From: Pseudorhodoferax sp047601025
Lineage (GTDB): Bacteria > Pseudomonadota > Gammaproteobacteria > Burkholderiales > Burkholderiaceae_C
Direction: 5' to 3'
Assembly (NCBI RefSeq): GCF_047601025.1
Contig: NZ_JASGJZ010000001.1
Coordinates: 1,426,001-1,490,000, forward strand
DNA length: 64,000 nucleotides
Notes under the pieces: model-generated
The model's database searches: none
What the model saw: only the letters and a program-made list of their open reading frames with translations
What the model was told of the DNA's origin: nothing
Translations under genes and position numbers: made by a program
Shown: piece after piece, positions 15,360-23,349 of the stretch
How the letters are laid out: the number at the start of each line of letters is the position of its first letter
Numbering within the stretch: position 1 is the stretch's first letter

Positions 15360-16553
15360 TCACTCCAGCGCCGCGGCCGGCCCGAAGAACTCGTAGCGCG
15401 CCTGGGCGTCCGGCACGCCCAGCGCGCGCAGGTCGCGCCGCACCTGGGCCATGAAGGGCTTGGGGCCGAGGAAGTAGGCGTCCAGGTCGCGGTCGGCGGG
15501 CAGCCAGGCGGCCAGGCGCTCGCGGTCGATGCGGCCGATGGCGTGCGGCGCGCCGTCGCCCTCGTCCTCGTCGTGCTGCTCGTAGCAGTAGAAGACCCGC
15601 AGCCGCGCATGCCGCGCGGCCAGCGCGTCCACGTCCGCGCGGAAGGCGTGCACCTCGGCGTTGCGCGCGCAGTGGATGAAGTAGACCGGCCGGTCGCCGG
15701 GCGAGGCCAGCACCGCGTCCAGCATCGCCAGCGTGGGCGTGATGCCGACGCCGCCGCTGATCAGCGCGATCGGCCGGTGGCTGTCGGCCAGCCGGAAGTC
15801 GCCGGCCGGCGGGAACACCTCGAGCACGTCGCCCACCTGCACCACGTCGTGCAGGTGGTTGGAGGCCACGCCGCCCTCGGCGCGCTTGACGCTGATGCGG
15901 TAGTAGTGGCCGTTGGGCGCGGCCGACAGCGAGTAGTTGCGGCGGATCTCCTGCCCGTCCACGACCAGGCGCAGGCCCAGGTACTGCCCCGGCTCGAAGT
16001 CCAGCAGCGGGCCGCGGTCCACCGGCTCCAGGTAGAACGAGGTGATCTCGGCGCTCTCGCGCTGCTTGCGCGCCACGCGGAACGGCCGCGCGCCGCGCCA
16101 GCCGCCGGGCGCCGCGGCCTTCTGGTCGTAGACCGCGGCCTCCGCGCCGATCAGCAGGTCGGCCAGCATGCCGTAGGCGGCGGCCCAGGCGTCGATCACG
16201 GCGTCGGTGGCGATCTCAGGCCCCAGCACCTCGCGGATTGCGCGCAGCAGGCTGTCGCCGACCAGCGGGTAGTGCTCGGGCAGCACCTGCAGCGCCGCGT
16301 GCTTCTGCACGATCTGCTGCACCAGCGGGCCGAGCGCCTGCAGCTCGTCGATGTGCCGCGCGTACATCAGCACCCCGTGGGCCAGCGCGCGCGGCTGGTC
16401 GCCGCTGGCCTGGTGGGCCTGGTTGAACAGCGGGCGCACCTCGGGGTGGTCGCGGAACAGCAGGCCGTAGAAGTGGGTGGTCAGCGCCTCGCCGCCGGTT
16501 TCCAGCAGGGGCACGGTGCTCTTGACGATGTCGCGTTGCGCAGGGGTCAGCAT
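15360..16553 (-). CDS. hmp: Flavohemoprotein, nitric oxide dioxygenase
   Basis: A 397-residue flavohaemoglobin that oxidises NO to nitrate using O2 and NAD(P)H. It has a globin domain (about 1-140; the proximal haem histidine is probably in QKHAALQVLPEHY), an FAD domain (RNYSLSAAP) and an NAD domain (ISGGVGITPTL, near the C-terminus KPFMAQVRRDL). ATG 16553 (MLTPAQRDIVK) matches the family start and has an AAAGAAG ribosome binding site. It is divergent from norR, and a sigma-54 promoter and NorR-type sites lie between them. It is therefore probably induced by NO through NorR. Confidence 0.95.
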   Translation of the reverse strand: MLTPAQRDIVKSTVPLLETGGEALTTHFYGLLFRDHPEVRPLFNQAHQASGDQPRALAHGVLMYARHIDELQALGPLVQQIVQKHAALQVLPEHYPLVGDSLLRAIREVLGPEIATDAVIDAWAAAYGMLADLLIGAEAAVYDQKAAAPGGWRGARPFRVARKQRESAEITSFYLEPVDRGPLLDFEPGQYLGLRLVVDGQEIRRNYSLSAAPNGHYYRISVKRAEGGVASNHLHDVVQVGDVLEVFPPAGDFRLADSHRPIALISGGVGITPTLAMLDAVLASPGDRPVYFIHCARNAEVHAFRADVDALAARHARLRVFYCYEQHDEDEGDGAPHAIGRIDRERLAAWLPADRDLDAYFLGPKPFMAQVRRDLRALGVPDAQARYEFFGPAAALE

Positions 16554-16588
16554 GCTTCTTTCGGGTGGAACGGTGAAGCGGGCCACGA

Positions 16589-16604
16589 GGCAGGGTCCGT
16601 GCCA
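16589..16604 (-). promoter_or_regulatory. Sigma-54 promoter of hmp
   Basis: Read on the minus strand the sequence is TGGCACGGACCCTGCC. It matches the sigma-54 consensus TGGCACG-N4-TTGC with one mismatch, and the invariant GG and GC are correctly 12 bases apart. It would start transcription about 24 bases before the hmp ATG. Confidence 0.75.
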
Positions 16605-16644
16605 GGGAGAAATCCGTTGCAGGACAAGCGATTGCCGCGCCATG

Positions 16645-16683
16645 GGTCAGAATGACCTGCTTCGCATCCAGGTCGGATCGACC
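16645..16683 (-). promoter_or_regulatory. Two NorR-type enhancer sites (GT-N7-AC)
   Basis: GGTCAGAATGACC (16645-16657) and GGTCGGATCGACC (16671-16683) are both inverted repeats containing GT-N7-AC, the NorR binding pattern, and their centres are 26 bases apart. They lie 40-95 bases upstream of the hmp sigma-54 promoter, just before the norR start. Confidence 0.7.
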
Positions 16684-16697
16684 TTTTCGGAGTCCGC

Positions 16698-18284
16698 ATG
16701 ACACCCCAGGCCCTGCTCGCCGCGATGCTGCCGCTGGTGGCCGACCTGGCGCGCCAGATCCCGCCGTCCGAACGCTACCGGCGGCTGCTGGACGCGGTGC
16801 GCCAGCTGCTGCCGGCCGACGCCGCGGCGCTGCTGCGGCTGGAAGGCGACGAACTCGTGCCGCTGGCCGTGGACGGCCTGGCGCCGGACACGCTGGGCCG
16901 GCGCTTCCGCGTGGACCGGCACCCGCGCCTGGCGACGCTGCTGGCCGCCGGTGGCCCGCTGCGCTTCGCGCCCGACTGCGGCCTGCCCGACCCCTACGAC
17001 GGCCTGGTCGAGCACGTGCACGGCCACCTGCCGGTGCACGACTGCATGGGCTGCGCGCTGCGGGTGCAGGAGCGGCCCTGGGGCCTGCTGACGCTGGACG
17101 CGCTGGCGCTGTCGCGCTTCGACGCCGTCGACATGGCGGCGCTGCAGAGCCTGGCCGACCTGGCCGCCGCCACGGTGGCCGCGGCCGAGCGCATGGACGA
17201 CCTGGCGCTGCGCGCCGAGGACGAGCACCGCCGCGCCGAGCAATACCGCCGCGCCGCCGGCCAGGGCCGCGCGCGCCGGCTGGCCGGCCGCAGCGCCGCG
17301 CACCGCGCGCTGCTGCGCGAGATCGCGCTGGTCGGCCCCAGCGCGCTGACGGTGCTCGTCAGCGGCGAGACCGGCACCGGCAAGGAACTGGTGACGCAGG
17401 CGCTGCACGCGGCCTCGCCGCGCGCCGGCCGGCCGCTGGTCAGCCTGAACTGCGCGGCGCTGCCCGACGCGCTGGTCGAGAGCGAGCTGTTCGGCCACGT
17501 GCGCGGCGCCTTCTCGGGCGCCGTAGCCGAGCGCCAGGGCAAGTTCGAGCTGGCCGACGGCGGCACGCTGTTCCTCGACGAGGTCGGCGAACTGCCGCTG
17601 GCGGTACAGGCCAAGCTGCTGCGCGTGCTGCAGAACGGCCAGCTGCAGCGCCTGGGCTCGGACCGCGAGCACCGCGTGGACGTGCGGCTGATCGCGGCGA
17701 CCAACCGCGACCTGGCGGCCGAGGTGCGCGCCGGGCGCTTCCGCGCCGACCTGTACCACCGCCTGGTCGCCTACCCGCTGCACGTACCGCCGCTGCGCGA
17801 GCGCGGGCGCGACGTGCTGCTGCTGGCCGGCGCCTTCCTGGAGGAGCAGCGCGCCGCGCTCGGCCTGGGCAACCTGCGCCTCGATGCCGAGGCCCAGCAG
17901 GCGCTGCTGGGCCACGCCTGGCCCGGCAACGTGCGCGAACTGGAGCACGTGCTGGCGCGCGCGGCGCTGCGGGCGCTCGCCCGCCATGCGCAGCGCCCGC
18001 GCGTGCTGACGCTGGCGGCGGACGACCTGGGCCTGGCGCCGGCCGCCGCGGCGGCGACGCCGGTGCCGGCCGCGCGGTCCGCGCCCGCCCTCCCACCGGC
18101 CCCGCCGCTGCGCGAGCGCGTCGCCGCCTTCGAGCGCCAGGCCATCGGCGAAGCCCTGGCCGCCCACGGCGGCAACTGGGCCGCCGCGGCGCGCACGCTC
18201 GGCCTGGACCGGGCCAACCTCGTGCGGCTGGCGCGCCGACTGGGGCTGGCGGTGCCGGCGCGCAACGGCCGGCCGCAGGCGTGA
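16698..18284 (+). CDS. norR: NorR, NO-responsive sigma-54 activator
   Basis: A 528-residue enhancer-binding protein. The N-terminal GAF domain (about 20-170) carries the NorR-like stretch CGLPDPYDGLV and VHDCMGCAL, the region that holds the non-haem iron. The AAA+ domain has Walker A GETGTGKE (223-230), the sigma-54 contact loop GAFSGA (270-275, a variant of GAFTGA) and LFLDEVGELP. A Fis-type helix-turn-helix ends the protein (GNWAAAARTLGLDRANLVRL). NO binding to the GAF iron relieves repression of the ATPase. Its only evident target here is the divergent hmp. Confidence 0.92.
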   Translation: MTPQALLAAMLPLVADLARQIPPSERYRRLLDAVRQLLPADAAALLRLEGDELVPLAVDGLAPDTLGRRFRVDRHPRLATLLAAGGPLRFAPDCGLPDPYDGLVEHVHGHLPVHDCMGCALRVQERPWGLLTLDALALSRFDAVDMAALQSLADLAAATVAAAERMDDLALRAEDEHRRAEQYRRAAGQGRARRLAGRSAAHRALLREIALVGPSALTVLVSGETGTGKELVTQALHAASPRAGRPLVSLNCAALPDALVESELFGHVRGAFSGAVAERQGKFELADGGTLFLDEVGELPLAVQAKLLRVLQNGQLQRLGSDREHRVDVRLIAATNRDLAAEVRAGRFRADLYHRLVAYPLHVPPLRERGRDVLLLAGAFLEEQRAALGLGNLRLDAEAQQALLGHAWPGNVRELEHVLARAALRALARHAQRPRVLTLAADDLGLAPAAAAATPVPAARSAPALPPAPPLRERVAAFERQAIGEALAAHGGNWAAAARTLGLDRANLVRLARRLGLAVPARNGRPQA

Positions 18285-18286
18285 AG

Positions 18287-18316
18287 CGCCACCGCCGCGG
18301 GGCGGCGGCGCGGTGC
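18287..18316. terminator. Hairpin between convergent norR and M48 protease genes
   Basis: GC-rich complementary blocks (CCGCCG and CGGCGG with outer CACCG/CGGTG) in the 33-base gap can form an imperfect stem-loop. No T-run is seen, so termination is only likely. Confidence 0.35.
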
Positions 18317-18317
18317 T

Positions 18318-19133
18318 TCAGCCGCCGCTGCGCGCCCGCTCGTACAGCGGCATGACCTTGGGCAGATTGCGCTCGATCTCGGCGATGCGCGTCTGGCCGG
18401 CCGGGTGGGTGCTGAACCACTGCGGCGGCGCGCCCCTGTTGGCGGCGTTCATCTTCTGCCACAGCGTGACGGCGGCGCGCGGGTCGTAGCCGGCGCGCGC
18501 GGCCAGCTCCAGGCCGACGAGGTCGGCCTCGGTCTCGTCCGAGCGCGAATAGCTCAGCGACAGCAGCTGCACGCCGCCGCCCATCACGGTACGGCCCAGC
18601 GCCCCGAGGCCGAACAGCTCGGACAGCACGTTGGCGCCCAGGTTGGTGGCGGCATTCTTGCCGGCGCGCTCGCGCGCATGCTCGCGCAGCGCGTGCGCGA
18701 TCTCGTGGCCCATCACGGCGGCGGCCTCGTCGTCGGTCAGCTTCAGCTGGTCCAGGATGCCGGTGTAGAAGGCGATCTTGCCGCCCGGCATGCACCAGGC
18801 GTTGATCTGCTTGCTGCCGATCAGGTTGACCTCCCAGCGCCAGTTCCTGGCGCGCGGGTTCCACTGCACCGCGTGCGGGACGATGCGGGCGGCGATCGCG
18901 CGCAGGCGCCGCAGCTGCGGGTTGTCGGCCGGCGCCAGCGCACGCTGCTGGGCCGCATCGCTCAGCACCTGGCGGTACTGCTGCTGGGCCATGGCCTCCA
19001 TCTGCTCGGCCGAGACCATGCGCGTGAACACGGAGTTCTCGCCGACGTCGATGCCGTCGCGCTGGGCCAGCGCCGGCGTGGCCAGCAGGGCCGTGGACAG
19101 GCCCAGCGCGGCCAGGATGTTCAGGGGCTTCAT
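18318..19133 (-). CDS. Periplasmic M48-family metalloprotease (LoiP/YcaL-like)
   Basis: A 271-residue zinc protease with a signal peptide (cleavage after about ATPALA, residue 23) and no lipobox cysteine. The zinc site H143-E-I-A-H147 is followed by the third ligand region SDETEADLVGL. The C-terminal STHPAGQTRIAEIERNLP is the usual Ste24/M48 closing motif. Such soluble M48 proteases act in outer-membrane protein quality control. It lies back to back with the AmpG-like gene, and a CpxRA-like pair follows, which fits an envelope-stress setting. Confidence 0.88.
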   Translation of the reverse strand: MKPLNILAALGLSTALLATPALAQRDGIDVGENSVFTRMVSAEQMEAMAQQQYRQVLSDAAQQRALAPADNPQLRRLRAIAARIVPHAVQWNPRARNWRWEVNLIGSKQINAWCMPGGKIAFYTGILDQLKLTDDEAAAVMGHEIAHALREHARERAGKNAATNLGANVLSELFGLGALGRTVMGGGVQLLSLSYSRSDETEADLVGLELAARAGYDPRAAVTLWQKMNAANRGAPPQWFSTHPAGQTRIAEIERNLPKVMPLYERARSGG

Positions 19134-19182
19134 GCGGTCTTCGCGCGGCCGGTCGACAGGGGCCGCGACGTATTATTCCCGG

Positions 19183-20538
19183 ATGACCTCGCGCCCGGCA
19201 AAGCCCCTGGAAGTTCCCGCCGGACCGGCACCCGAGGCCCGCCCTTCCTGGTCGCAGACGCTGCGGGTCTACCGCGAACCGGCCACGCTGCGCATGCTGG
19301 CGCTGGGCTTCTCGGCCGGGCTGCCGCTGCTGCTGGTGCTGGGCACGCTGAGCTTCCGGCTGCGCGGCGCCGGCATCGACCGCACCACCATCGGCTACCT
19401 GAGCTGGGTCGGCCTGGCCTACGGCTTCAAGTGGGTCTGGGCGCCGCTGGTGGACCGGCTGCCGCTGCCGCTGCTGACGCGCCGGCTGGGCCGGCGGCGC
19501 AGCTGGCTGCTGCTGGCGCAGGGCCTGGTGGTGGCGGGCCTGGCGGGCATGGCGCTGGCCGATCCGCGCGGTGGCCTCGCGCCGCTGGTCTGGTGCGCGC
19601 TGCTGGTGGCCTTCGGCTCGGCGACGCAGGACATCGCGCTGGACGCCTACCGCATCGAGTCGGCCGCGGCCGAGCGCCAGGGCGCGCTGGCCGCGGCCTA
19701 CCAGACCGGCTACCGGCTGGCGATGATCTGGGCCGGCGCCGGCGCGCTGTGGATCGTGGCCGCCGCGCGGCTCGGCGCCACCGGCTACGAGAACGCGGCC
19801 TGGACCGCGGCCTACCTGGCGATGGCCGCCTCCATGGCGATCGGCGTGCTGACGGTGCTGCTGTCGGCCGAGCCGGCGCCGCGCGCCTTCGCGCCGGCGC
19901 GCAGCCCGGCCGAGTGGCTGCGGCAGACGCTGGTCGAGCCGTTCGCGGACTTCTTCCGCCGCCACGGCTGGGACGCGGCGCTGATCCTGGCGCTGATCGC
20001 GGTCTACCGCATCAGCGACGTGGTGATGGGCATCATGGCCAACCCGTTCTACGTGGACCTGGGCTTCAGCGAGGCCGAGGTCGCCACCGTCAGCAAGGTC
20101 TACGGCGTGGCGATGACGCTGGCCGGCGCCTTCGCCGGCGGCGCGCTGGCCATGCGGCTGGGAGTGTTGCGGGTGCTGATGCTGGGCGCGGCGCTGAGCG
20201 CGGCCAGCAACCTGCTGTTCGCCTGGATGGCCGGGCGCGGCCACGACCTGGTCGGCCTGACGCTGGTGGTCTCGGCCGACAACCTGGCCGGCGGCATCGC
20301 CTCGGCGGCCTTCATCGCCTACCTGTCCAGCCTGACCAACGTGCAGTACTCGGCCACCCAGTACGCGCTGTTCAGCTCGCTGATGCTGCTGCTGCCCAAG
20401 TTCGTCGCCGGCTTCTCGGGCCGCTTCGTCGACGCCTACGGCTACGCCAGCTTCTTCACCGGCACGGCGCTGCTGGGGCTACCGGTGCTGGTGCTGGTGG
20501 CGCTGGCGGCGCGCCAGGCCGGGCCCCGCCCGCGCTGA
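19183..20538 (+). CDS. AmpG-like muropeptide permease (MFS)
   Basis: A 451-residue major facilitator protein with about 12-14 transmembrane helices. Family features include LGFSAGLPLLLVLGTLSFRL near the first helix, LSWVGLAYGFKWVWAPLVDRL and FGSATQDIALDAYRIE, all typical of AmpG. AmpG imports anhydromuropeptides from the periplasm for cell-wall recycling and, in many bacteria, for beta-lactamase induction. ATG 19183 is chosen as the first start compatible with the 30-residue cytoplasmic N-terminus. It stands alone, divergent from the M48 protease. Confidence 0.88.
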   Translation: MTSRPAKPLEVPAGPAPEARPSWSQTLRVYREPATLRMLALGFSAGLPLLLVLGTLSFRLRGAGIDRTTIGYLSWVGLAYGFKWVWAPLVDRLPLPLLTRRLGRRRSWLLLAQGLVVAGLAGMALADPRGGLAPLVWCALLVAFGSATQDIALDAYRIESAAAERQGALAAAYQTGYRLAMIWAGAGALWIVAAARLGATGYENAAWTAAYLAMAASMAIGVLTVLLSAEPAPRAFAPARSPAEWLRQTLVEPFADFFRRHGWDAALILALIAVYRISDVVMGIMANPFYVDLGFSEAEVATVSKVYGVAMTLAGAFAGGALAMRLGVLRVLMLGAALSAASNLLFAWMAGRGHDLVGLTLVVSADNLAGGIASAAFIAYLSSLTNVQYSATQYALFSSLMLLLPKFVAGFSGRFVDAYGYASFFTGTALLGLPVLVLVALAARQAGPRPR

Positions 20539-20544
20539 CCACGC

Positions 20545-20559
20545 TTTACGAATCTTTAC
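20545..20559 (-). promoter_or_regulatory. Cpx box (CpxR-type operator)
   Basis: On the minus strand the sequence is GTAAA GATTC GTAAA, a perfect GTAAA-N5-GTAAA Cpx box. It lies 73 bases before the start of the OmpR-family regulator gene and is AT-rich in otherwise GC-rich DNA. It suggests autoregulation of the pair that follows. Confidence 0.65.
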
Positions 20560-20631
20560 GGCGATGACAACGCCCGTCCGCGGCATGCGCGCACCATGGC
20601 GGCCGCACGTCTTCCCGCGCACGGAACACCC

Positions 20632-21342
20632 ATGACCACACCCCTGTTGATGATCGAGGATGACACCCGGCTGGCCCAGATGGTGGTCGCCTACCTGGGC
20701 CAGTCCGGCTTCGCGGTCGAGCACGCGGCCAATGCGGCCGACGGGCTGGCGCGGCTGCAGCAGCCCGTCGGCCTGCCCGAGCTGGTGATCCTGGACCTGA
20801 TGCTGCCCGACATGGACGGCCTGGAGGTCTGCCGCCGGATCCGCTCGGCCCAGGGCGAGATGGCGCGCGTGCCGGTGCTGATGCTGACGGCCAAGGGCGA
20901 CCCGCTGGACCGCATCATCGGCCTGGAGCTCGGCGCCGACGACTACCTGCCCAAGCCGTTCGAGCCGCGCGAGCTGCTGGCGCGCATCCGCGCCGTGCTG
21001 CGCCGGCGCAGCGAAGGCGTGCGCGAGGCCAGCCAGGTGCTGCGCTTCGGCTCGCTGGAGATCGACCGCGACGCGCGCAGCGTCACCGTGGCCGGCCGGC
21101 CGTGCGAGCTGACGGCCTACCAGTTCGACCTGCTGGTCACGCTGGCCGAGCGCGCCGGCCGCGTGCTGAGCCGCGAGCAGATCATGGAGGCCGTGCGCGG
21201 CCGCGAGCTGGAGGCCTTCGACCGCTCGATCGACGTGCACATGGGCCGCATCCGCGCGGCCATCGAGACCGACCCCAAGAACCCCAAGCGCATCGTGACG
21301 GTGCGCGGCGCCGGCTATGTCTTCGCCAAGCAGCAGGACTGA
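20632..21342 (+). CDS. CpxR-like OmpR-family response regulator
   Basis: A 236-residue response regulator. The receiver domain (about 4-118) has acidic residues IEDD (8-11), phosphorylation Asp55 in VILDLMLPD and the lysine in LPKPFEPRE. The winged-helix domain (about 135-232) ends in the usual VRGAGYVFA. A Cpx box just upstream suggests that it is the CpxR counterpart, although the receiver sequence alone would also fit RstA- or OmpR-like proteins. Its 3' end overlaps the kinase gene by 26 bases. Confidence 0.85.
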   Translation: MTTPLLMIEDDTRLAQMVVAYLGQSGFAVEHAANAADGLARLQQPVGLPELVILDLMLPDMDGLEVCRRIRSAQGEMARVPVLMLTAKGDPLDRIIGLELGADDYLPKPFEPRELLARIRAVLRRRSEGVREASQVLRFGSLEIDRDARSVTVAGRPCELTAYQFDLLVTLAERAGRVLSREQIMEAVRGRELEAFDRSIDVHMGRIRAAIETDPKNPKRIVTVRGAGYVFAKQQD

Positions 21343-22594
21343 CGCCGCGCCGCGCCGGCCGCTGCCGGGCCTGCTGCAGCGCCTGTACGTGCGCATCTGG
21401 CTGTCGGTGCTGGCCACCGTGGCGGTGCTGATGCTGCTGCTGGGCTGGGTCTGGCGCATGACGACGGACCCGCCGGCGCGCACGGTGATCGTGCAGAACA
21501 CGGCCGGCGAGGTGCTCGGCCAGGGCGCCTGGCGCGGCATGCGCGGCCCGGACGGCCGGGTGCCGCTGCACCGCGAGGGCGAGAACGCGCCGCCGGACCC
21601 GGAGACGCTGGCCAGCTACGCCCAGCTCAAGAGCGGGCCGGAGTTCGTGGTCCACATGCGCGACGGGCAGGACCTGGTGATCCACATGCCGCGCCCGCCG
21701 CGCTCGACCTGGGGCCGGCCGCCGGACGGCTTCCTGTGGGTGCTGGCCATGGTGGGCATCGGCGCTGCGCTGGTGATGTACCCGGTGGCGCGCCGGCTCA
21801 CGCGCCGGCTGGAGCGGCTGCAGAGCGGCGTGGAGCGCTGGGGCGCGGGCGACCTGTCGGCGCGGGTACCGATGTCCGGCAACGACGAGGTCGGTTTCCT
21901 GGCGCAGCGCTTCAACGCCGCGGCCGAGCGCATCGAGCAGCTGATCGGCGCGCAGAAGTCGCTGCTGGCCAATGCCTCGCACGAGCTGCGCTCGCCGCTG
22001 GCGCGCATCCGCATGGGGCTGGAGCTGATGGGGGACGCGCCCACGCCGGCGCTGCGCGAGGAGATCCGCCGCAACATCGCCGAGCTGGACCAACTGGTCG
22101 ACGAGATCCTGCTGGCCAGCCGGCTGGACGCGCGCGAGGCCGACCTGGGCACCGTCGAGGAGGTCGACCTGACCGGCCTGGCGGCCGAGGAATGCGCGCG
22201 GCTGGACGTGGCCCTGGAAGCCGGCGCCGGCGAGGACGGCGGGGCCGCGCCGGTGATCGTGCGCGGCGTGCCCAAGCTGCTGCGCCGCGCCGTGCGCAAC
22301 CTGCTGGAGAACGCGCGCCGCCACGGCGGCCAGGGCGCGGTCGAGGTGCAGCTGGCGCACGCCGGCGGCCAGGCCGTGCTGCGCGTGTCGGACCGCGGGC
22401 CCGGCGTCCCGCCGGCCCAGCGCGAGCGCATCTTCGAGCCGTTCTACCGCCTGCCCGGCGCCAGCGAGAGCAGCGGCGGCGTGGGCCTGGGGCTGGCGCT
22501 GGTGAAGTCCATCGCCGAGCGGCACGGCGGCTCGGTGCGCTGCGAGGGCCGCGACGGCGGCGGCGCCTGCTTCGTGATCGCGCTGCCGGCCTGA
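21317..22594 (+). CDS. CpxA-like sensor histidine kinase
   Basis: A 425-residue inner-membrane kinase with two transmembrane segments (about 26-46 and 140-157), a short periplasmic sensor region (about 50-138) and a HAMP linker (about 158-210). His222 lies in NASHELRSPLARIRMGLELM. The HATPase domain has NLLENARRHGG, DRGPGVP and GVGLGLALVKSIAERHGG. The start lies inside the regulator gene, so the pair is translationally coupled. HELRSPLARI resembles CpxA and related kinases. The likely stimulus is envelope stress, inferred from the Cpx box and the neighbouring protease and AmpG-like genes. Confidence 0.85.
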   Translation: MSSPSSRTDAAPRRPLPGLLQRLYVRIWLSVLATVAVLMLLLGWVWRMTTDPPARTVIVQNTAGEVLGQGAWRGMRGPDGRVPLHREGENAPPDPETLASYAQLKSGPEFVVHMRDGQDLVIHMPRPPRSTWGRPPDGFLWVLAMVGIGAALVMYPVARRLTRRLERLQSGVERWGAGDLSARVPMSGNDEVGFLAQRFNAAAERIEQLIGAQKSLLANASHELRSPLARIRMGLELMGDAPTPALREEIRRNIAELDQLVDEILLASRLDAREADLGTVEEVDLTGLAAEECARLDVALEAGAGEDGGAAPVIVRGVPKLLRRAVRNLLENARRHGGQGAVEVQLAHAGGQAVLRVSDRGPGVPPAQRERIFEPFYRLPGASESSGGVGLGLALVKSIAERHGGSVRCEGRDGGGACFVIALPA

Positions 22595-22719
22595 CGCGGC
22601 TGCCCTGGTCGTAAGTCACACATGCGCCCCAGGCGGCGCGCGTGCGGCGCACATCCGCAGGCAGAATGCCGCCCTGCCGGGTCGGGGGGCCCGGGACCAG
22701 GAGCCCGCGGGGCGGCGCG

Positions 22720-23349
22720 ATGTCCATCTACCAACTCAAACCACGCTTCCAGGCACTGCTGCGGCCCATGGTCGGCCGGCTGGCGGCCGCCGGCACGACC
22801 GCCAACCAGGTCACCGTGGCCGCCTGCGCCATCTCGGTGGCCCTGGGCGCCTGGCTGTTCTTCGCGGCGCCGGGCCGCCGGGCCTTCGCGCTGGTGCCGG
22901 CGTGGATGCTGCTGCGCATGGCCTTCAACGCCATCGACGGCATGCTGGCCCGCGAGCACGGCCAGCAGAGCCGGCTGGGCGCCTTCCTCAACGAATTGAC
23001 CGACGTGCTGTCGGACGCCGCGCTGTACGCGCCGTTCGCGCTGGTCGCGCCGCTCGGCGGCTTCTGGGTCGGGGCGTTCATCGTCGCCGCCGGCCTCAGC
23101 GAATTCGCCGGCGCGCTCGGCCCCAGCGTGGGCGCAAGCCGGCGCTACGACGGCCCGCTCGGCAAGAGCGACCGCGCCTTCGTCGTCGGCGTGCTGGGCC
23201 TGTACGTGGCGCTGGGCGGCCCCCTGCCCGCGGCCAGCGCCTGGCTCATGCCGCTGCTGACCGCGCTGGTCGCCTGGACCACCGTCAACCGCGTGCGCCG
23301 CGCCCTCGCCGAGGCCGGCGCCACCGCCGCCCCGCCAACCCTGCCATGA
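22720..23349 (+). CDS. YnbA-like CDP-alcohol phosphatidyltransferase, variant motif
   Basis: A 209-residue integral membrane protein of the CDP-alcohol phosphatidyltransferase family with about six helices. The family motif D-x2-DG-x2-AR-x8-G-x3-D-x3-D appears as NAIDGMLAR, eight residues, then GAFLNELTD. The first and third aspartates are therefore asparagines. The same position in E. coli ynbABCD is held by YnbA, and the downstream genes match YnbC, YnbD and YnbB, so it probably makes an unusual phospholipid head group. Whether the Asn variant is active is uncertain. It overlaps the next gene by 4 bases (ATGA). Confidence 0.85.
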   Translation: MSIYQLKPRFQALLRPMVGRLAAAGTTANQVTVAACAISVALGAWLFFAAPGRRAFALVPAWMLLRMAFNAIDGMLAREHGQQSRLGAFLNELTDVLSDAALYAPFALVAPLGGFWVGAFIVAAGLSEFAGALGPSVGASRRYDGPLGKSDRAFVVGVLGLYVALGGPLPAASAWLMPLLTALVAWTTVNRVRRALAEAGATAAPPTLP

